Shown: piece by piece, positions 26,356 through 34,865 of the stretch
How the letters are laid out: each line of letters begins with the position of its first letter
Position numbering within the stretch: the stretch's first letter is position 1
Source of the DNA: Azoarcus olearius
Lineage (GTDB): Bacteria > Pseudomonadota > Gammaproteobacteria > Burkholderiales > Rhodocyclaceae
Length of the DNA stretch: 64,000 nucleotides
Reading direction: 5' to 3'
NCBI RefSeq assembly: GCF_001682385.1
Contig: NZ_CP016210.1
Coordinates: forward strand, 2,232,001 to 2,296,000
Program-made: the position numbers and the translations under genes
Notes under the pieces: model-generated
Database searches by the model: none
Told to the model about the DNA's origin: nothing
Seen by the model: only the letters and a program-made list of their open reading frames with translations

Positions 26356-27581
26356 GCCGGTTGCGCGAACGATTCGAGGAAGCGGTCGGCCTCCGCGTCG
26401 TCGTAGTACCAGGGCGACAGGCTGCGCGGATCGTCGAAGGCGTTGGCGACGCGGCCGGCAAGCGCGGGGTTCTGGCCGCAGGCGCCGAACACCTTCATCA
26501 CGCGATCCGGCGGCGGCAGCAGATGGGTGTTGGTGAAGCGCGCCACCCACTGCGCGTACTCCCAGTAGCGCTCGAAGGTCTGCTGCATCCAGTCGGCATC
26601 GAAGGGGCGCTGGCCGTGGGCGAGGATCGCGTCCAGGTAGAGCATCGCGCACTTGCTCGCGTTGTTGGAGCCCTGGCCGGTGATCGGATCGTTCAGCACC
26701 AGCACGTCGGCCATGCCGAGCACCTTGCGGCCGGAGGGCAGCTTGCCGAGCGGCTTGCGCACCGTGGGCGGAATGCGCCCGACCAGGGTGCCGAGGTCAT
26801 CGGTGAGGCTCAGGCGTTCGCAGCGCGGCGCCTCCCAGGGGAAGAACTCGCGGATCAGCTCCACCGCAAGCTCGAGGTGTTCGGCCGGGGTCGAGACTTC
26901 GTTCCAGCGGTCCATCGGACCGCCCGGGATGCACTCCAGATTGATGATGTCGCAGGGCCCGGAGAGCGTCAGGCTGGGAAAGTTCACGTACTCGCCGATG
27001 CCCGGGTTGATGCTGATGTTGAGCGCGGAGTAGTCGCTGCGCGGCTTCATGCCGTGCACATAGGTCAGCGAGATGGTCCGCATCGGGCGGTCGAAGGTGC
27101 TGCGTTCGGCGTCGCGCTCGAAGAGCTGGCCGATCTCGCCCTTGCCGCTGGCCACCAGCACCAGGTCGGCAGACTCCGCGTAGCGCTCCAGCGCGGCAAG
27201 GTCCGCTTCCTCGATCACCAGCGTGCCGCCGCGGCGTTCGAACTCGCGCATCCAGGCCGGCATCTTGATGCGTTGGTCCACCGATTGCCCCGGTGCGCGC
27301 ATGCGCGAGCGCCAGTCGACGAAGGTCTCGCCCGCGCTGTTGCCGGCGCGCATATGAACGCCGGAGATGGGCGGACAGGTGTCGTCCCACCATGCCAGGC
27401 CCAGCGCCCGTTCGTAGCCGACGGCCATGTCGTACATCGACTGGCTGGACATCACCCGCCCGCGCGCGATGTCTTCGCCGCTGCGGTTGGAAACGAGGGT
27501 GACGTGGTAGCCCTTGGACAGCAGTCCAATGCCGAGCTGCAGGCCGGCCTGCCCGGCTCCGATGATGGTGATCTTGCGCAT
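26352..27581 (-). CDS. Styrene/indole monooxygenase-like FAD oxygenase (StyA type)
   Basis: 409 residues. N-terminal Rossmann motif GAGQAGLQLG (7-16), a central substrate-binding region (PRSDYSALNISINPG, about 177-191) and a C-terminal LGMADVLVLNDPITGQGSNNASK block typical of StyA, SmoA and indole oxygenases. These enzymes epoxidise vinyl or indole double bonds with FADH2 from a partner reductase. It is the first gene of the minus-strand cluster containing oxoO copy 1. A role in oxidising an N-heteroarene (indole, quinolone) is likely; the exact substrate is open. Confidence 0.82.
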   Translation of the reverse strand: MRKITIIGAGQAGLQLGIGLLSKGYHVTLVSNRSGEDIARGRVMSSQSMYDMAVGYERALGLAWWDDTCPPISGVHMRAGNSAGETFVDWRSRMRAPGQSVDQRIKMPAWMREFERRGGTLVIEEADLAALERYAESADLVLVASGKGEIGQLFERDAERSTFDRPMRTISLTYVHGMKPRSDYSALNISINPGIGEYVNFPSLTLSGPCDIINLECIPGGPMDRWNEVSTPAEHLELAVELIREFFPWEAPRCERLSLTDDLGTLVGRIPPTVRKPLGKLPSGRKVLGMADVLVLNDPITGQGSNNASKCAMLYLDAILAHGQRPFDADWMQQTFERYWEYAQWVARFTNTHLLPPPDRVMKVFGACGQNPALAGRVANAFDDPRSLSPWYYDDAEADRFLESFAQPA

Positions 27582-27661
27582 CTGGCTTTGCTCCGTGGGT
27601 TGAAAGTGGCGGCTTCGTTATCGAAGACGGTGCCAATTTCACCCAGCGGCGCGCCGCGCAA

Positions 27662-27696
27662 TATGCGCGGAGTGCAGCCGACGTGCACGAATTGCA
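27662..27696 (-). promoter_or_regulatory. Degenerate XylS-type tandem site of the StyA-like operon
   Basis: On the minus strand TGCA-ATTCGT-GCACG (27696-27682) and TGCA-CTCCGC-GCATA (27676-27662) are 20 bp apart and end 81 bp before the ATG. The left halves are perfect and the right halves weak. Confidence 0.4.
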
Positions 27697-27728
27697 GAAA
27701 TGAGAAACCGCGGTGGCGGCGGCCCCGC

Positions 27729-28715
27729 TCAGGCGCGCCGCGCCATCGTTTCACGCGGGTGCTCGCCGTAGCGGCGACGGTAGTCCGCGGCGAAACGGCC
27801 GAGCTGGAAGAAGCCCCAGTGGGTGGCGATGGTGGTGACGCTGGCGGGCTGGGCGGGGTCCAGCAGGTCGGCGCGCGCCCGTTCCATGCGCAGGTCGCGC
27901 AGGTAGCGCATCGGGCTGACGCCGAGGAAATTGCGGAAGCCGTCGTAGAGCGTGCGTGCGCTGACGCCGACGTGCGCCGCCAGCGACTCCATCGTGATCG
28001 GCTGCTCGGGGCAGCCGCGCATCAACTCCTCCGCCCGGCGGACATGACGCGGCAGCACCAGCCGCGCCCCGCCCGAGGTGGCGTTGGCAAAGCTGCCGGG
28101 CAGCCAGTTGAGCGCGGTGGTGAGCAATAGCTGCTCGATGTGGTTGCTGACCAGCGGCTGGTCTGCCAGCGCGGGATTGCTGCGCAGTTCGCCGAACAGG
28201 TGCTGGGCGGTGCTGACCCAGCTGCGCGCCATCGGGTCCTGCAGGTCGACGCGATTGCAGAAGGCGATCGTGCGACTCACGTCGCGGCCGGCGAGCGCGG
28301 AGGCGTGCCGTTCGAGTGCGTCGCGTTCGATCCGGACCACGAACTTGGTGCAGTCGCCGCTCCAGTTCATCGTCAGTCCGCTATGGGGCGCGTGCACCGT
28401 GGCGTGGCGGGGGTCGCTGTCCAGTTCCGCACCGTCGATGCGCATCCGGTCGCGGCCCGACAGCGGCACCTGGATGAGGAAGAAGGACTGCAGGCTGCCG
28501 GGCGCCACCATCACGTCGGCGCCGTAGCGCATCTGGCTGAAGCTGACCGCGCCCACGCGCTGGTGGACGTGGTGATAGTCGAGGCATTCGCTGCCGCGCA
28601 GTTGTTCGAGCCGGTGATCGCAATAGATGCCCGCGACGATGCGGCGTGTTTCATCCACATCGCGGGAACAGTAGGTGGCCGGTGCCGGCCCGCTGAGCTG
28701 CATACCCTTGTCCAT
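27729..28715 (-). CDS. AraC/XylS-family transcriptional regulator 3
   Basis: 328 residues from the chosen start (MDKGMQLSGP), which has GGAGG nine bases upstream; the frame could extend to 28793 but the extra 26 residues have no ribosome site. AraC-like ligand domain (about 20-200) and double HTH (about 230-325) ending YGEHPRETM. It is the most divergent of the four regulators. It lies upstream of the StyA-like operon on the same strand and is its likely activator. Confidence 0.88.
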   Translation of the reverse strand: MDKGMQLSGPAPATYCSRDVDETRRIVAGIYCDHRLEQLRGSECLDYHHVHQRVGAVSFSQMRYGADVMVAPGSLQSFFLIQVPLSGRDRMRIDGAELDSDPRHATVHAPHSGLTMNWSGDCTKFVVRIERDALERHASALAGRDVSRTIAFCNRVDLQDPMARSWVSTAQHLFGELRSNPALADQPLVSNHIEQLLLTTALNWLPGSFANATSGGARLVLPRHVRRAEELMRGCPEQPITMESLAAHVGVSARTLYDGFRNFLGVSPMRYLRDLRMERARADLLDPAQPASVTTIATHWGFFQLGRFAADYRRRYGEHPRETMARRA

Positions 28716-28799
28716 CGTCCTGAGCCTCCGCCCTCCCCCGGTTCCTGCGTTGCCGTCGGCCCGCATCCAAGCAGTGTTCGTGCCGGCCGGCAAGGGGCG

Positions 28800-29801
28800 C
28801 TAGCGGGCCAGGGTTTCGGAGGGGCTTTCTCCGAAGCGGCGCTTGTAGTCGGTGGTGAAATGGCCGAGGTGGCCGAATCCCCACTGGTAGGCCACCGCAG
28901 TCACCGTGGTGCGCCCCGGTTCGGTGCTCAGCAACTGTTCGCGCACCCGGTTCAGGCGGGTTTCCTTCAGGTACAGCATGGGCGAGGTGTTGCGGTATTT
29001 GCGGAAGCCGGTGTACAGCGAGCGGCTGCTGACGCCGACGTGCTCGGCGATATCGCACACGGTGATCGCTTCGTGCGCGTGCTCGTCGATGTAGTGTTCC
29101 GCGCGCCGCACGAAAGCCGGGGTGACGGTGCGGACATCTTCATGGAGCGCGCCGGAGTAGTTGTTGGGCTGGCACACCAGCAGCATCGTCACGAGCATCT
29201 GCTCGATCTGGGCCGACAGCAGCGGCGACGCGGGGCCGTCCTCGTCGCGCAGGTTCTCCAGCAGCCACGCGATCGTGCGCATCCAGCGGATGCCGCCGCC
29301 GGTATCCAGCGGCATCGCGGTGTCGAAGGTGATGTGCCGCTGCAGCGTGCGGCCGAGGTGCTGGCTGCACTGGCGTTCGAGCAGGTCGCGGTCTACCCGC
29401 ACGATCAGCTTCTCGGTGCGCTCGCCGTGGCGGATGCGGATCGGACAGTGGGCGTTGAGCACGGTGCCGGTGTTGGGCGAGGACATCGTCACCGCGCCGG
29501 CGCTCTCCACCCTTTCGCCACCGCACAACGGCATCTGCACCAGATAGAAGGTGTCGAGCTGGCCGGGGTCGATGGTCACCTCGCCGCCGTAGCTCATGCG
29601 GCCAATGCCGATGCCCTTGAGCTTGCGGTAGTACATCCGCGCATCGACCGGCTTGCGCGCGTCCAGGCTGCGCAGCTGGTTTTCACAGAAGACGCGGGTG
29701 CCCCAGCGCCTTGCCTCCTCGATGTCGCGGGTATGGAAGCGTTCGAAGCTGGCCATCGCGGCGTGGTCGGTGCGGCCGACATCCCATCCATGCAAATCCA
29801 C
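28800..29801 (-). CDS. AraC/XylS-family transcriptional regulator 4
   Basis: 333 residues, ligand-binding domain followed by the double HTH (IAEHVGVSSRSLYTGFRKYR and YQWGFGHLGHFTTDYKR) and RRFGESPSETLAR. It is close to regulators 1 and 2. It lies 84 bp upstream of regulator 3, forming a same-strand pair between the StyA/oxoO operon and the extradiol-dioxygenase operon. In Pseudomonas putida 86 a XylS-family gene (oxoS) is also linked to oxoO; which regulator here is its equivalent cannot be told. Confidence 0.9.
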   Translation of the reverse strand: MDLHGWDVGRTDHAAMASFERFHTRDIEEARRWGTRVFCENQLRSLDARKPVDARMYYRKLKGIGIGRMSYGGEVTIDPGQLDTFYLVQMPLCGGERVESAGAVTMSSPNTGTVLNAHCPIRIRHGERTEKLIVRVDRDLLERQCSQHLGRTLQRHITFDTAMPLDTGGGIRWMRTIAWLLENLRDEDGPASPLLSAQIEQMLVTMLLVCQPNNYSGALHEDVRTVTPAFVRRAEHYIDEHAHEAITVCDIAEHVGVSSRSLYTGFRKYRNTSPMLYLKETRLNRVREQLLSTEPGRTTVTAVAYQWGFGHLGHFTTDYKRRFGESPSETLAR

Positions 29802-29927
29802 GTCTGACTCCTCGTGTCTCTCTGAGGGGCGCGCCCCCTGCCCGCTCGTTGCGGGTCTGGCGATGCCGGAGGCGCGATCTGCAAGCCGGCCCCGGGCCGG
29901 CGGGGCCGCGAACGGCCCGGTGCTGCA

Positions 29928-30812
29928 TCAGGTGTTCAGGTGCTGGTGGCCCCACGCGCTGGTGACGTCGTAGGTCCGCACCTCGTGACTGCCTTCATCC
30001 ACTTCCAGGCCGCCCCAGCCGTATTCGATCTGCGCGCCCGACGGGCTTTGCACGTAGAACGAGAACATCTGGTCGTTGATATGGCGGCCCAGCGCCCGCG
30101 TCTGCCTGGCCCCGTGGCGATGCACACGGTCGAGGGCGCGGCCGACATCGTCGAATTCGCGCACCTGCAGCATGAGGTGGCCAAGCCGCCTGCCGATCGG
30201 AAGATAGCCGATTGCGAGGCTGTGGTGACGTTCGTTGCAGCGCATGAAGACGAAGTCGCCCTTGCGCCCGCCGTAGTCGGCGGTGGAGACGAAGTCGCTG
30301 GTGGTGAAGCCGAGCAGGCGGCAGTAGAAGTCGTGCACCTCGGCCACGTTCTCCACCACCAGCATCACATGGCCGAGGCCCTGGCCGCCGGTGACGAAGC
30401 CCCCGTGTGCCACTGGCGCGTGGAAGGGCTGCTGGGGACGCACGAGTGATCCGCAGGACAGTTCGACGGCAAGCCCGGCGGGGTCGGCAAACCGGCGCAG
30501 TGCCTGCACGCCGCGCGCCTTGCAGGCCTCGGCCGAACCGACCTCCACCGCGTGCCCGGCGGCGGCCAGCCCCTGGTGCAGGGCTTCCACGTCCGCGAGG
30601 GTGTCTGCTTCCAGCCCGAGCGCAACGATGTCGTTGCGCGGTCCGCGGGTCAGGTGGATGCGCCACGGGCGGTCGTCCACCCGCAGGCAGGCCTCGGCCT
30701 CGTTGCTGCCGTCCACCACTTCACAGGCCAGCACATTGCGCGCGAAGGCGGTCCATGCCGCCACGTCTTCGGTTTCGATCTGGATGTAGGCCAGTCTTTT
30801 TACCTGTGCCAT
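29928..30812 (-). CDS. Type I (VOC) extradiol ring-cleavage dioxygenase, BphC-like
   Basis: 294 residues, two vicinal-oxygen-chelate modules. Iron ligands H148 (GLGHVM), H212 (GHLMLQ) and E263 (IEYGWGG); H197 and Y253 match the catalytic His and Tyr of BphC. It cleaves a catechol-type ring meta to give a ring-opened product for the hydrolase at 31327-32181 in the same operon. A GC-rich stem at about 29886-29900 lies after the stop but has no T run. Bicyclic or aryl-substituted catechols are the usual substrates of this size class. Confidence 0.9.
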   Translation of the reverse strand: MAQVKRLAYIQIETEDVAAWTAFARNVLACEVVDGSNEAEACLRVDDRPWRIHLTRGPRNDIVALGLEADTLADVEALHQGLAAAGHAVEVGSAEACKARGVQALRRFADPAGLAVELSCGSLVRPQQPFHAPVAHGGFVTGGQGLGHVMLVVENVAEVHDFYCRLLGFTTSDFVSTADYGGRKGDFVFMRCNERHHSLAIGYLPIGRRLGHLMLQVREFDDVGRALDRVHRHGARQTRALGRHINDQMFSFYVQSPSGAQIEYGWGGLEVDEGSHEVRTYDVTSAWGHQHLNT

Positions 30813-30836
30813 GTTCGTCGCCTCTCCCTCTTGTCG

Positions 30837-31280
30837 TCAGGCGCGGCCGCCGGCCGCGCGTCGCCAGGCGAGGATCGCGGTGCGCGCCTCGCTGGTACCT
30901 TCTTCGATGCGCGCCACCAGCGTGATCTCGTCGTCGCTCGTGCGGACCACCTTGCGGCGCTGCGCGGTGCCCTGCCAGTTGGGGAAGATGCACTGCTGAA
31001 TATGGTGGGTCACCTGCTCCCCATCGAAGCTGTAGCGGCCGGCGTAGGTCAGGTATTCGTCGTAAGCGCGCGCCTTGTCGGCATCGGCCGCGTCCCACTG
31101 GCCGCCGGTGGTGAACGCGGTGCGCGGCTTGCGCGACAGCACGCAGAACATCGCGTCCGAGTCTCGGCTGTAGTCGATGAACCCTTCCAGTGTTTCGCCG
31201 AACGGGTGCACGCAGCGGCCGTCATCGTATTCCTGCCGCCAGGAGACGATCTCCCAGCGTCCTTCGATTCCCTTCGTCAT
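30837..31280 (-). CDS. Lipocalin-like domain protein
   Basis: 147 residues resembling the small lipocalin-like family (GRWEIVSW start, FGETLEGFIDYS, YAGRYSFDG, then a beta-rich C-terminus). No signal peptide, so cytoplasmic. AAGGAAGG precedes the ATG. It sits between a C-C hydrolase and the extradiol dioxygenase. Members of the family bind hydrophobic ligands or act as accessory enzymes; the role here is unknown. Confidence 0.65.
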   Translation of the reverse strand: MTKGIEGRWEIVSWRQEYDDGRCVHPFGETLEGFIDYSRDSDAMFCVLSRKPRTAFTTGGQWDAADADKARAYDEYLTYAGRYSFDGEQVTHHIQQCIFPNWQGTAQRRKVVRTSDDEITLVARIEEGTSEARTAILAWRRAAGGRA

Positions 31281-31326
31281 CGTCCTTCCTTGTTTGTGCA
31301 GGGGCGCCAGGCGGCGCCGGGGTCGT

Positions 31327-32181
31327 TCAGTCGAGGGGGCGCGGTTCGGCGCTGTCGGCCTCGTCGAGAAAATCCGCGACCAGCCGGATGAAGCGCGCGG
31401 CCTGCTCGATCTGCGTCCAGTGGCCGCAACGCCCGAACACATGGAGCTGCGCGCGCGGGATGAGCCCGGCCAGCGTGACCGAGCTGGCGAGCGGGATCAC
31501 CCTGTCCTCGCGCCCATGCACCAGCAGGGTTTCGTGCGGAATCCGGCGCAGGTCGTCCTCGGCGCTGGCGAGCGCGCTCACCCAGCGCTGGCGCGGCGGC
31601 GGGAACATCGCGGCAAAGGCTTCCTGGAAGCCGGGCTGGATGCTGGCCTCGTAGCGCAGCCGCGCGAGGTCGTCGGTGATCAGGCTGCGGTTGAACGCGA
31701 AGATGTCGAGGATGCGGCGCATGTTCTCCGGCGAGGGCTCGTAGCCCCACACCGCGTCCAGGCCCTCGGTCAGCGGAAAATCCAGCCCCGCGCTTCCCAT
31801 CAGCACGATGCGGCGGATGCGCTTGGGGTGGCGGATGGCGAGCTTGAGCGCCAGCGCACCGCCGAAGGAGTTGCCGACGATGTCGGCGCGCGGCAGGTCG
31901 AGCGCATCGAGCAGGCCGATCGCCTGTTCGATCCATGCATCCACGTCGTAATGCTGGTCGGGCTTACGTTCGGTGAAGCCGAAGCCGAGCATGTCCGGAA
32001 TCAGCACCCGGCGCTTTTCGGCGAGCGGGTTCATCACGGTGCGCCAATTGACGTAGCCGCTGACGCCGGGGCCGGAGCCGTGGATCATCAGCACCGGAAA
32101 GCCTTTGCCGAGGTCGTGGTAGTTGGTGCGGACCGAACCGATCTCGATGCTCGATCCCAGTTCGGGATTGTTCTGGCTCAT
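31327..32181 (-). CDS. Meta-cleavage product hydrolase (BphD/DmpD-like)
   Basis: 284 residues, alpha/beta hydrolase with HGSGPG oxyanion motif, nucleophile S105 (GNSFGG), D226 (HGREDRVIP) and H254 (CGHWTQIEQ). Such enzymes split the C-C bond of extradiol ring-cleavage products into a 2-hydroxydienoate and a carboxylic acid. It is first in the operon with the lipocalin-like protein and the BphC-like dioxygenase, AAGGAG before the ATG, and is divergent from the GntR regulator. Confidence 0.88.
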   Translation of the reverse strand: MSQNNPELGSSIEIGSVRTNYHDLGKGFPVLMIHGSGPGVSGYVNWRTVMNPLAEKRRVLIPDMLGFGFTERKPDQHYDVDAWIEQAIGLLDALDLPRADIVGNSFGGALALKLAIRHPKRIRRIVLMGSAGLDFPLTEGLDAVWGYEPSPENMRRILDIFAFNRSLITDDLARLRYEASIQPGFQEAFAAMFPPPRQRWVSALASAEDDLRRIPHETLLVHGREDRVIPLASSVTLAGLIPRAQLHVFGRCGHWTQIEQAARFIRLVADFLDEADSAEPRPLD

Positions 32182-32240
32182 TGAAGCACTCCTTGGGGGC
32201 CGGACGTCCGCTCGGGCATCGCCTCGCTGTCCGTCTCTTA

Positions 32241-32256
32241 TAAATCTCGAGATTTA
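32241..32256. promoter_or_regulatory. 16-bp palindrome, probable GntR operator
   Basis: TAAATCTCGAGATTTA is a perfect palindrome in the AT-rich divergent spacer between the hydrolase operon (minus) and the GntR gene (plus). A second inverted repeat, GTGTTG-T-CAACAC, lies at 32298-32310 and overlaps a TTGACA read on the minus strand (32307-32302). Confidence 0.5.
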
Positions 32257-32353
32257 AATTAGAAAAAAATTTTTAATTAGATTGTCTTTTGTTCGTAGTG
32301 TTGTCAACACGCGCTTGATATGATTTCGGCACCTGCTTCCGACCCCGCCCGCG

Positions 32354-33091
32354 ATGCCGCTCGAATCCCTGCTTTCCGCCGTTTCATCCGCCTCCGCCGA
32401 GCCGCCGTCCACGCTGATCGAGGCGGCGTACCGCCAGATCCGGCGCGACATCGTGCTGGGCGTTCATCCGCCCGGCGAACGGCTGCGCATCGAGCAGCTC
32501 AAGACGCGCTATGCGGCCAGTTCCGGCACGCTGCGCGAGGCGCTCGCCCTGCTGGTGTCCGACGACCTGGTGGTGGCGCAGGGACAGCGCGGGTTCTCGG
32601 TGGCGCCGATGTCGCTGGAGGACCTGACCGATCTCTCCTACGTGCGCTCGCTGGTGGAGGCGGAGGCCGCGCGGCAAAGCCTGCTGCGCGGCGACGACGA
32701 CTGGGAGGCGCGCCTCGTCAGCGCCTTTCACAAGCTCACGCGCACCGAGGAGCGCCTGGCTGCCCGCACCGCCGATGTCTATGAGGAGTGGGAGCTGCGC
32801 AACTTCGAATTCCACGAGGCGCTGGTGTCCGCCTGCGGCTCTCCCCGGCTGCTCAGCCTGCGCGCCATGCTCCACCTGCAGGCCGAGCGCTACCGGCGGG
32901 TGTCGGCCTTGTCCGGGCCGCGGCCGGGCTCGGTGCATGCGGAGCACGAGCAGATCTTCACGCTGGCGCTCGCGCGCAAGGGCGACGCCCTGGCCGAGGT
33001 GATCGGCCAGCACGTCCGCCGCTCGCTCGACGTGATCCGCAACAGCGGCCTGCTGAGCGCGCGTGCGCAGGACGGCGGCGAGGCGGCCTGA
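32354..33091 (+). CDS. GntR-family regulator (FadR/FCD type)
   Basis: 245 residues: winged HTH (about 22-85, YRQIRRDIVLGVHPPGERL) and an FCD effector domain (about 95-230) with the His/Asp metal-site pattern (FHEAL, EHEQIF, GQHVRRS). FCD regulators usually repress and respond to carboxylic acids. It is divergent from the extradiol dioxygenase operon, so autorepression and repression of that operon through the palindrome at 32241-32256 is the simplest model. Confidence 0.88.
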   Translation: MPLESLLSAVSSASAEPPSTLIEAAYRQIRRDIVLGVHPPGERLRIEQLKTRYAASSGTLREALALLVSDDLVVAQGQRGFSVAPMSLEDLTDLSYVRSLVEAEAARQSLLRGDDDWEARLVSAFHKLTRTEERLAARTADVYEEWELRNFEFHEALVSACGSPRLLSLRAMLHLQAERYRRVSALSGPRPGSVHAEHEQIFTLALARKGDALAEVIGQHVRRSLDVIRNSGLLSARAQDGGEAA

Positions 33092-33112
33092 GCTGCGCCG
33101 GGCGCGGTCCGC

Positions 33113-33646
33113 TCAGCCCGATTCGGCGCCAATCAGCGTGAATAACAGCCGCGCCGGCTTGCTGCCGCGGTTGCGCCAGGCGTGCCGCGTACCGCGCTGG
33201 ACGATCACGTCGCCCTGGCGCAGATGGCGGGTGACGCCGTCGTCCAGCTCCAGCCAGATCTCGCCTTCGATGACCACGCCGTAGTCGATCGTCGCCGAAC
33301 GATGGAAGCCGGGCGCGTCCGGTTCGAAGCACTCGGCCAGCCCGGGCAGGCGTTCGGCGAATTCGGCGCCTGCGGCGGCCGGATCGAAGTCCGCCCCCGG
33401 TGCGCTGTCAGGCGGAAAGCACACCAGCAGCGCCGTGGTGCCGCCGGCGTCCGGCAGCACCGAAGCGATCGCTGCGCCGGCGTCGTCGGCGCGCGGCGCG
33501 ATGGTCGGCAGCGGCGGCGTGCGCCACAGGATGTTCACCTCGAAGCCGGGCGTGTGGCGAAAAGCGCCACCCTGCAGCGGGCTGTCGTAAAGGATGGTGG
33601 AGCGGCCACGTTCGTCATGGCCGGTCACGATGCGTCGGGGCGTCAT
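33113..33646 (-). CDS. Cupin-domain protein
   Basis: 177 residues with one cupin barrel in the C-terminal half (HRSATIDYGVVIEGEIWLE, about 112-130, and RQGDVIVQRGTRHAWRN). An extra N-terminal part of about 90 residues carries little motif information. It is the last gene of the oxoO2/Mhp-type operon. Cupins here may be metal enzymes (isomerase, dioxygenase) or ligand sensors. It converges with the GntR gene. Confidence 0.75.
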   Translation of the reverse strand: MTPRRIVTGHDERGRSTILYDSPLQGGAFRHTPGFEVNILWRTPPLPTIAPRADDAGAAIASVLPDAGGTTALLVCFPPDSAPGADFDPAAAGAEFAERLPGLAECFEPDAPGFHRSATIDYGVVIEGEIWLELDDGVTRHLRQGDVIVQRGTRHAWRNRGSKPARLLFTLIGAESG

Positions 33647-33699
33647 GGGCGATGTCCTTGTCGCAGGCGCCGGTCGCGGCGAACGACCGGCGCTGCAGG

Positions 33700-34806
33700 T
33701 CAGCGGTGGGCGATGTGGAAGTTGGTGAAGCCGTTGGCCTGGGTCTGGATGTCTTCCAGCGCCTCGTTCAAGGCTTCCAGCGGATATGGGCGCGGTTCCA
33801 GCACGCTCAGGTCCACCAGGCCGGCTTCGATCATCGCCAGCATTTCGTCGCCCTCGGCAGCGGTGAACCAGAGCGAGCCGATGTACTGCAACTGCGCGCA
33901 CATGAAGGGGTGCGGGTCGATCGGGATCGGCCCCGCAACGCCGCCGATCTGGACGATGCGGCCGCCGCGCGCCACCGCCTGCATCGCATCCACCGAGAGT
34001 TCCGCGGGCGCCTTGGCGCCCAGGGTGTCGAGCATCGCGTCCACGCCGCCCGGAACCTGCTCGCGCACGCGCGGATGGATCGGTTGTCCATCCAGCGGCA
34101 GCGGCACGACCCGCTTCGGATCGAGCCGCAGCAGGCGGTCGAGCAGTGCGCGGTCGCGCCCCACGACCACCACGCGGGCGGCGCCGAATCCCAGCGCCAG
34201 CAGCACCGCGCCGACGCCCAGGGTGCCGGTCGCGCCGAGGATCAGCACGCTCTGCCCCGCTTGCAGCGCGGCCTTGCGCAGCGCGGAGTAGGCGGTGCCC
34301 ATGTAGCCGAAGCGGGCCGCCTGCGCGCTGCTGACCTGATCCGGCAGGCGGACCAGGTTGGCGACCGGCGCCGTCATGTATTCGGCGTAGCCGGCGTAGG
34401 GATAACGCTCGAACAGCGCCTGTGAGCCCTTGCCGAAACCGAAGTAGCCCATGAAGGTGTAGGCGTCGCAGCGCGTCGGCTCGCCCTGCTTGCAGTAGCG
34501 GCATTCCCCGCAGGACAGGCCGGGATTGACGTACACCCGATCGCCCGGCCGCACCGACTTCACCCCCTCCCCCACCGCAGCCACGGTGCCGGCGGCGTCC
34601 AGCCCGAAGATGGCCGGCAGCGCCGGCAGCGGCAGGAAGGGATACCAGGTGGGGAAATGGGTGACGACGTTGCGCAGGTTGGGGATCAGTCCGCACGCCT
34701 CCACGCGCACCAGCACGTCCTGCGGGCCGGGTTTAGGCACCGGGACTTCGTCGATTGCAAAGCTGCCGCCGATCTCGTGCAGGCGGGCCGCCTTCATTGT
34801 TTTCAT
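33700..34806 (-). CDS. Zinc-dependent alcohol dehydrogenase (MDR superfamily)
   Basis: 368 residues of medium-chain dehydrogenase type. Structural-zinc cysteines in CGECRYCKQGEPTRC (about 99-113), a GATGTLGVGA NAD(P)-binding turn near 195, and the catalytic-site Cys near residue 38. Starts MKTMKAARLHE with AAGGAG upstream. In the oxoO2/Mhp operon, behind the aldolase; it may reduce or oxidise an alcohol, aldehyde or enone intermediate between 8-hydroxy-2-oxoquinoline and dihydroxyphenylpropionate, but this is a guess from position. Confidence 0.82.
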   Translation of the reverse strand: MKTMKAARLHEIGGSFAIDEVPVPKPGPQDVLVRVEACGLIPNLRNVVTHFPTWYPFLPLPALPAIFGLDAAGTVAAVGEGVKSVRPGDRVYVNPGLSCGECRYCKQGEPTRCDAYTFMGYFGFGKGSQALFERYPYAGYAEYMTAPVANLVRLPDQVSSAQAARFGYMGTAYSALRKAALQAGQSVLILGATGTLGVGAVLLALGFGAARVVVVGRDRALLDRLLRLDPKRVVPLPLDGQPIHPRVREQVPGGVDAMLDTLGAKAPAELSVDAMQAVARGGRIVQIGGVAGPIPIDPHPFMCAQLQYIGSLWFTAAEGDEMLAMIEAGLVDLSVLEPRPYPLEALNEALEDIQTQANGFTNFHIAHR

Positions 34807-34865
34807 CGTCTCGCTCTCCTTGGATGTGGGCCGCGCTGAAGGCGCGGCCTGCCGTGTGGTCGCGT

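Noticed and set aside
25589-26461. Long fused frame (737 codons) extending oxoO copy 1 upstream
   Set aside because: The extra part is the out-of-frame shadow of the flavin reductase; the upstream copy of the duplicated gene begins at the same internal ATG.
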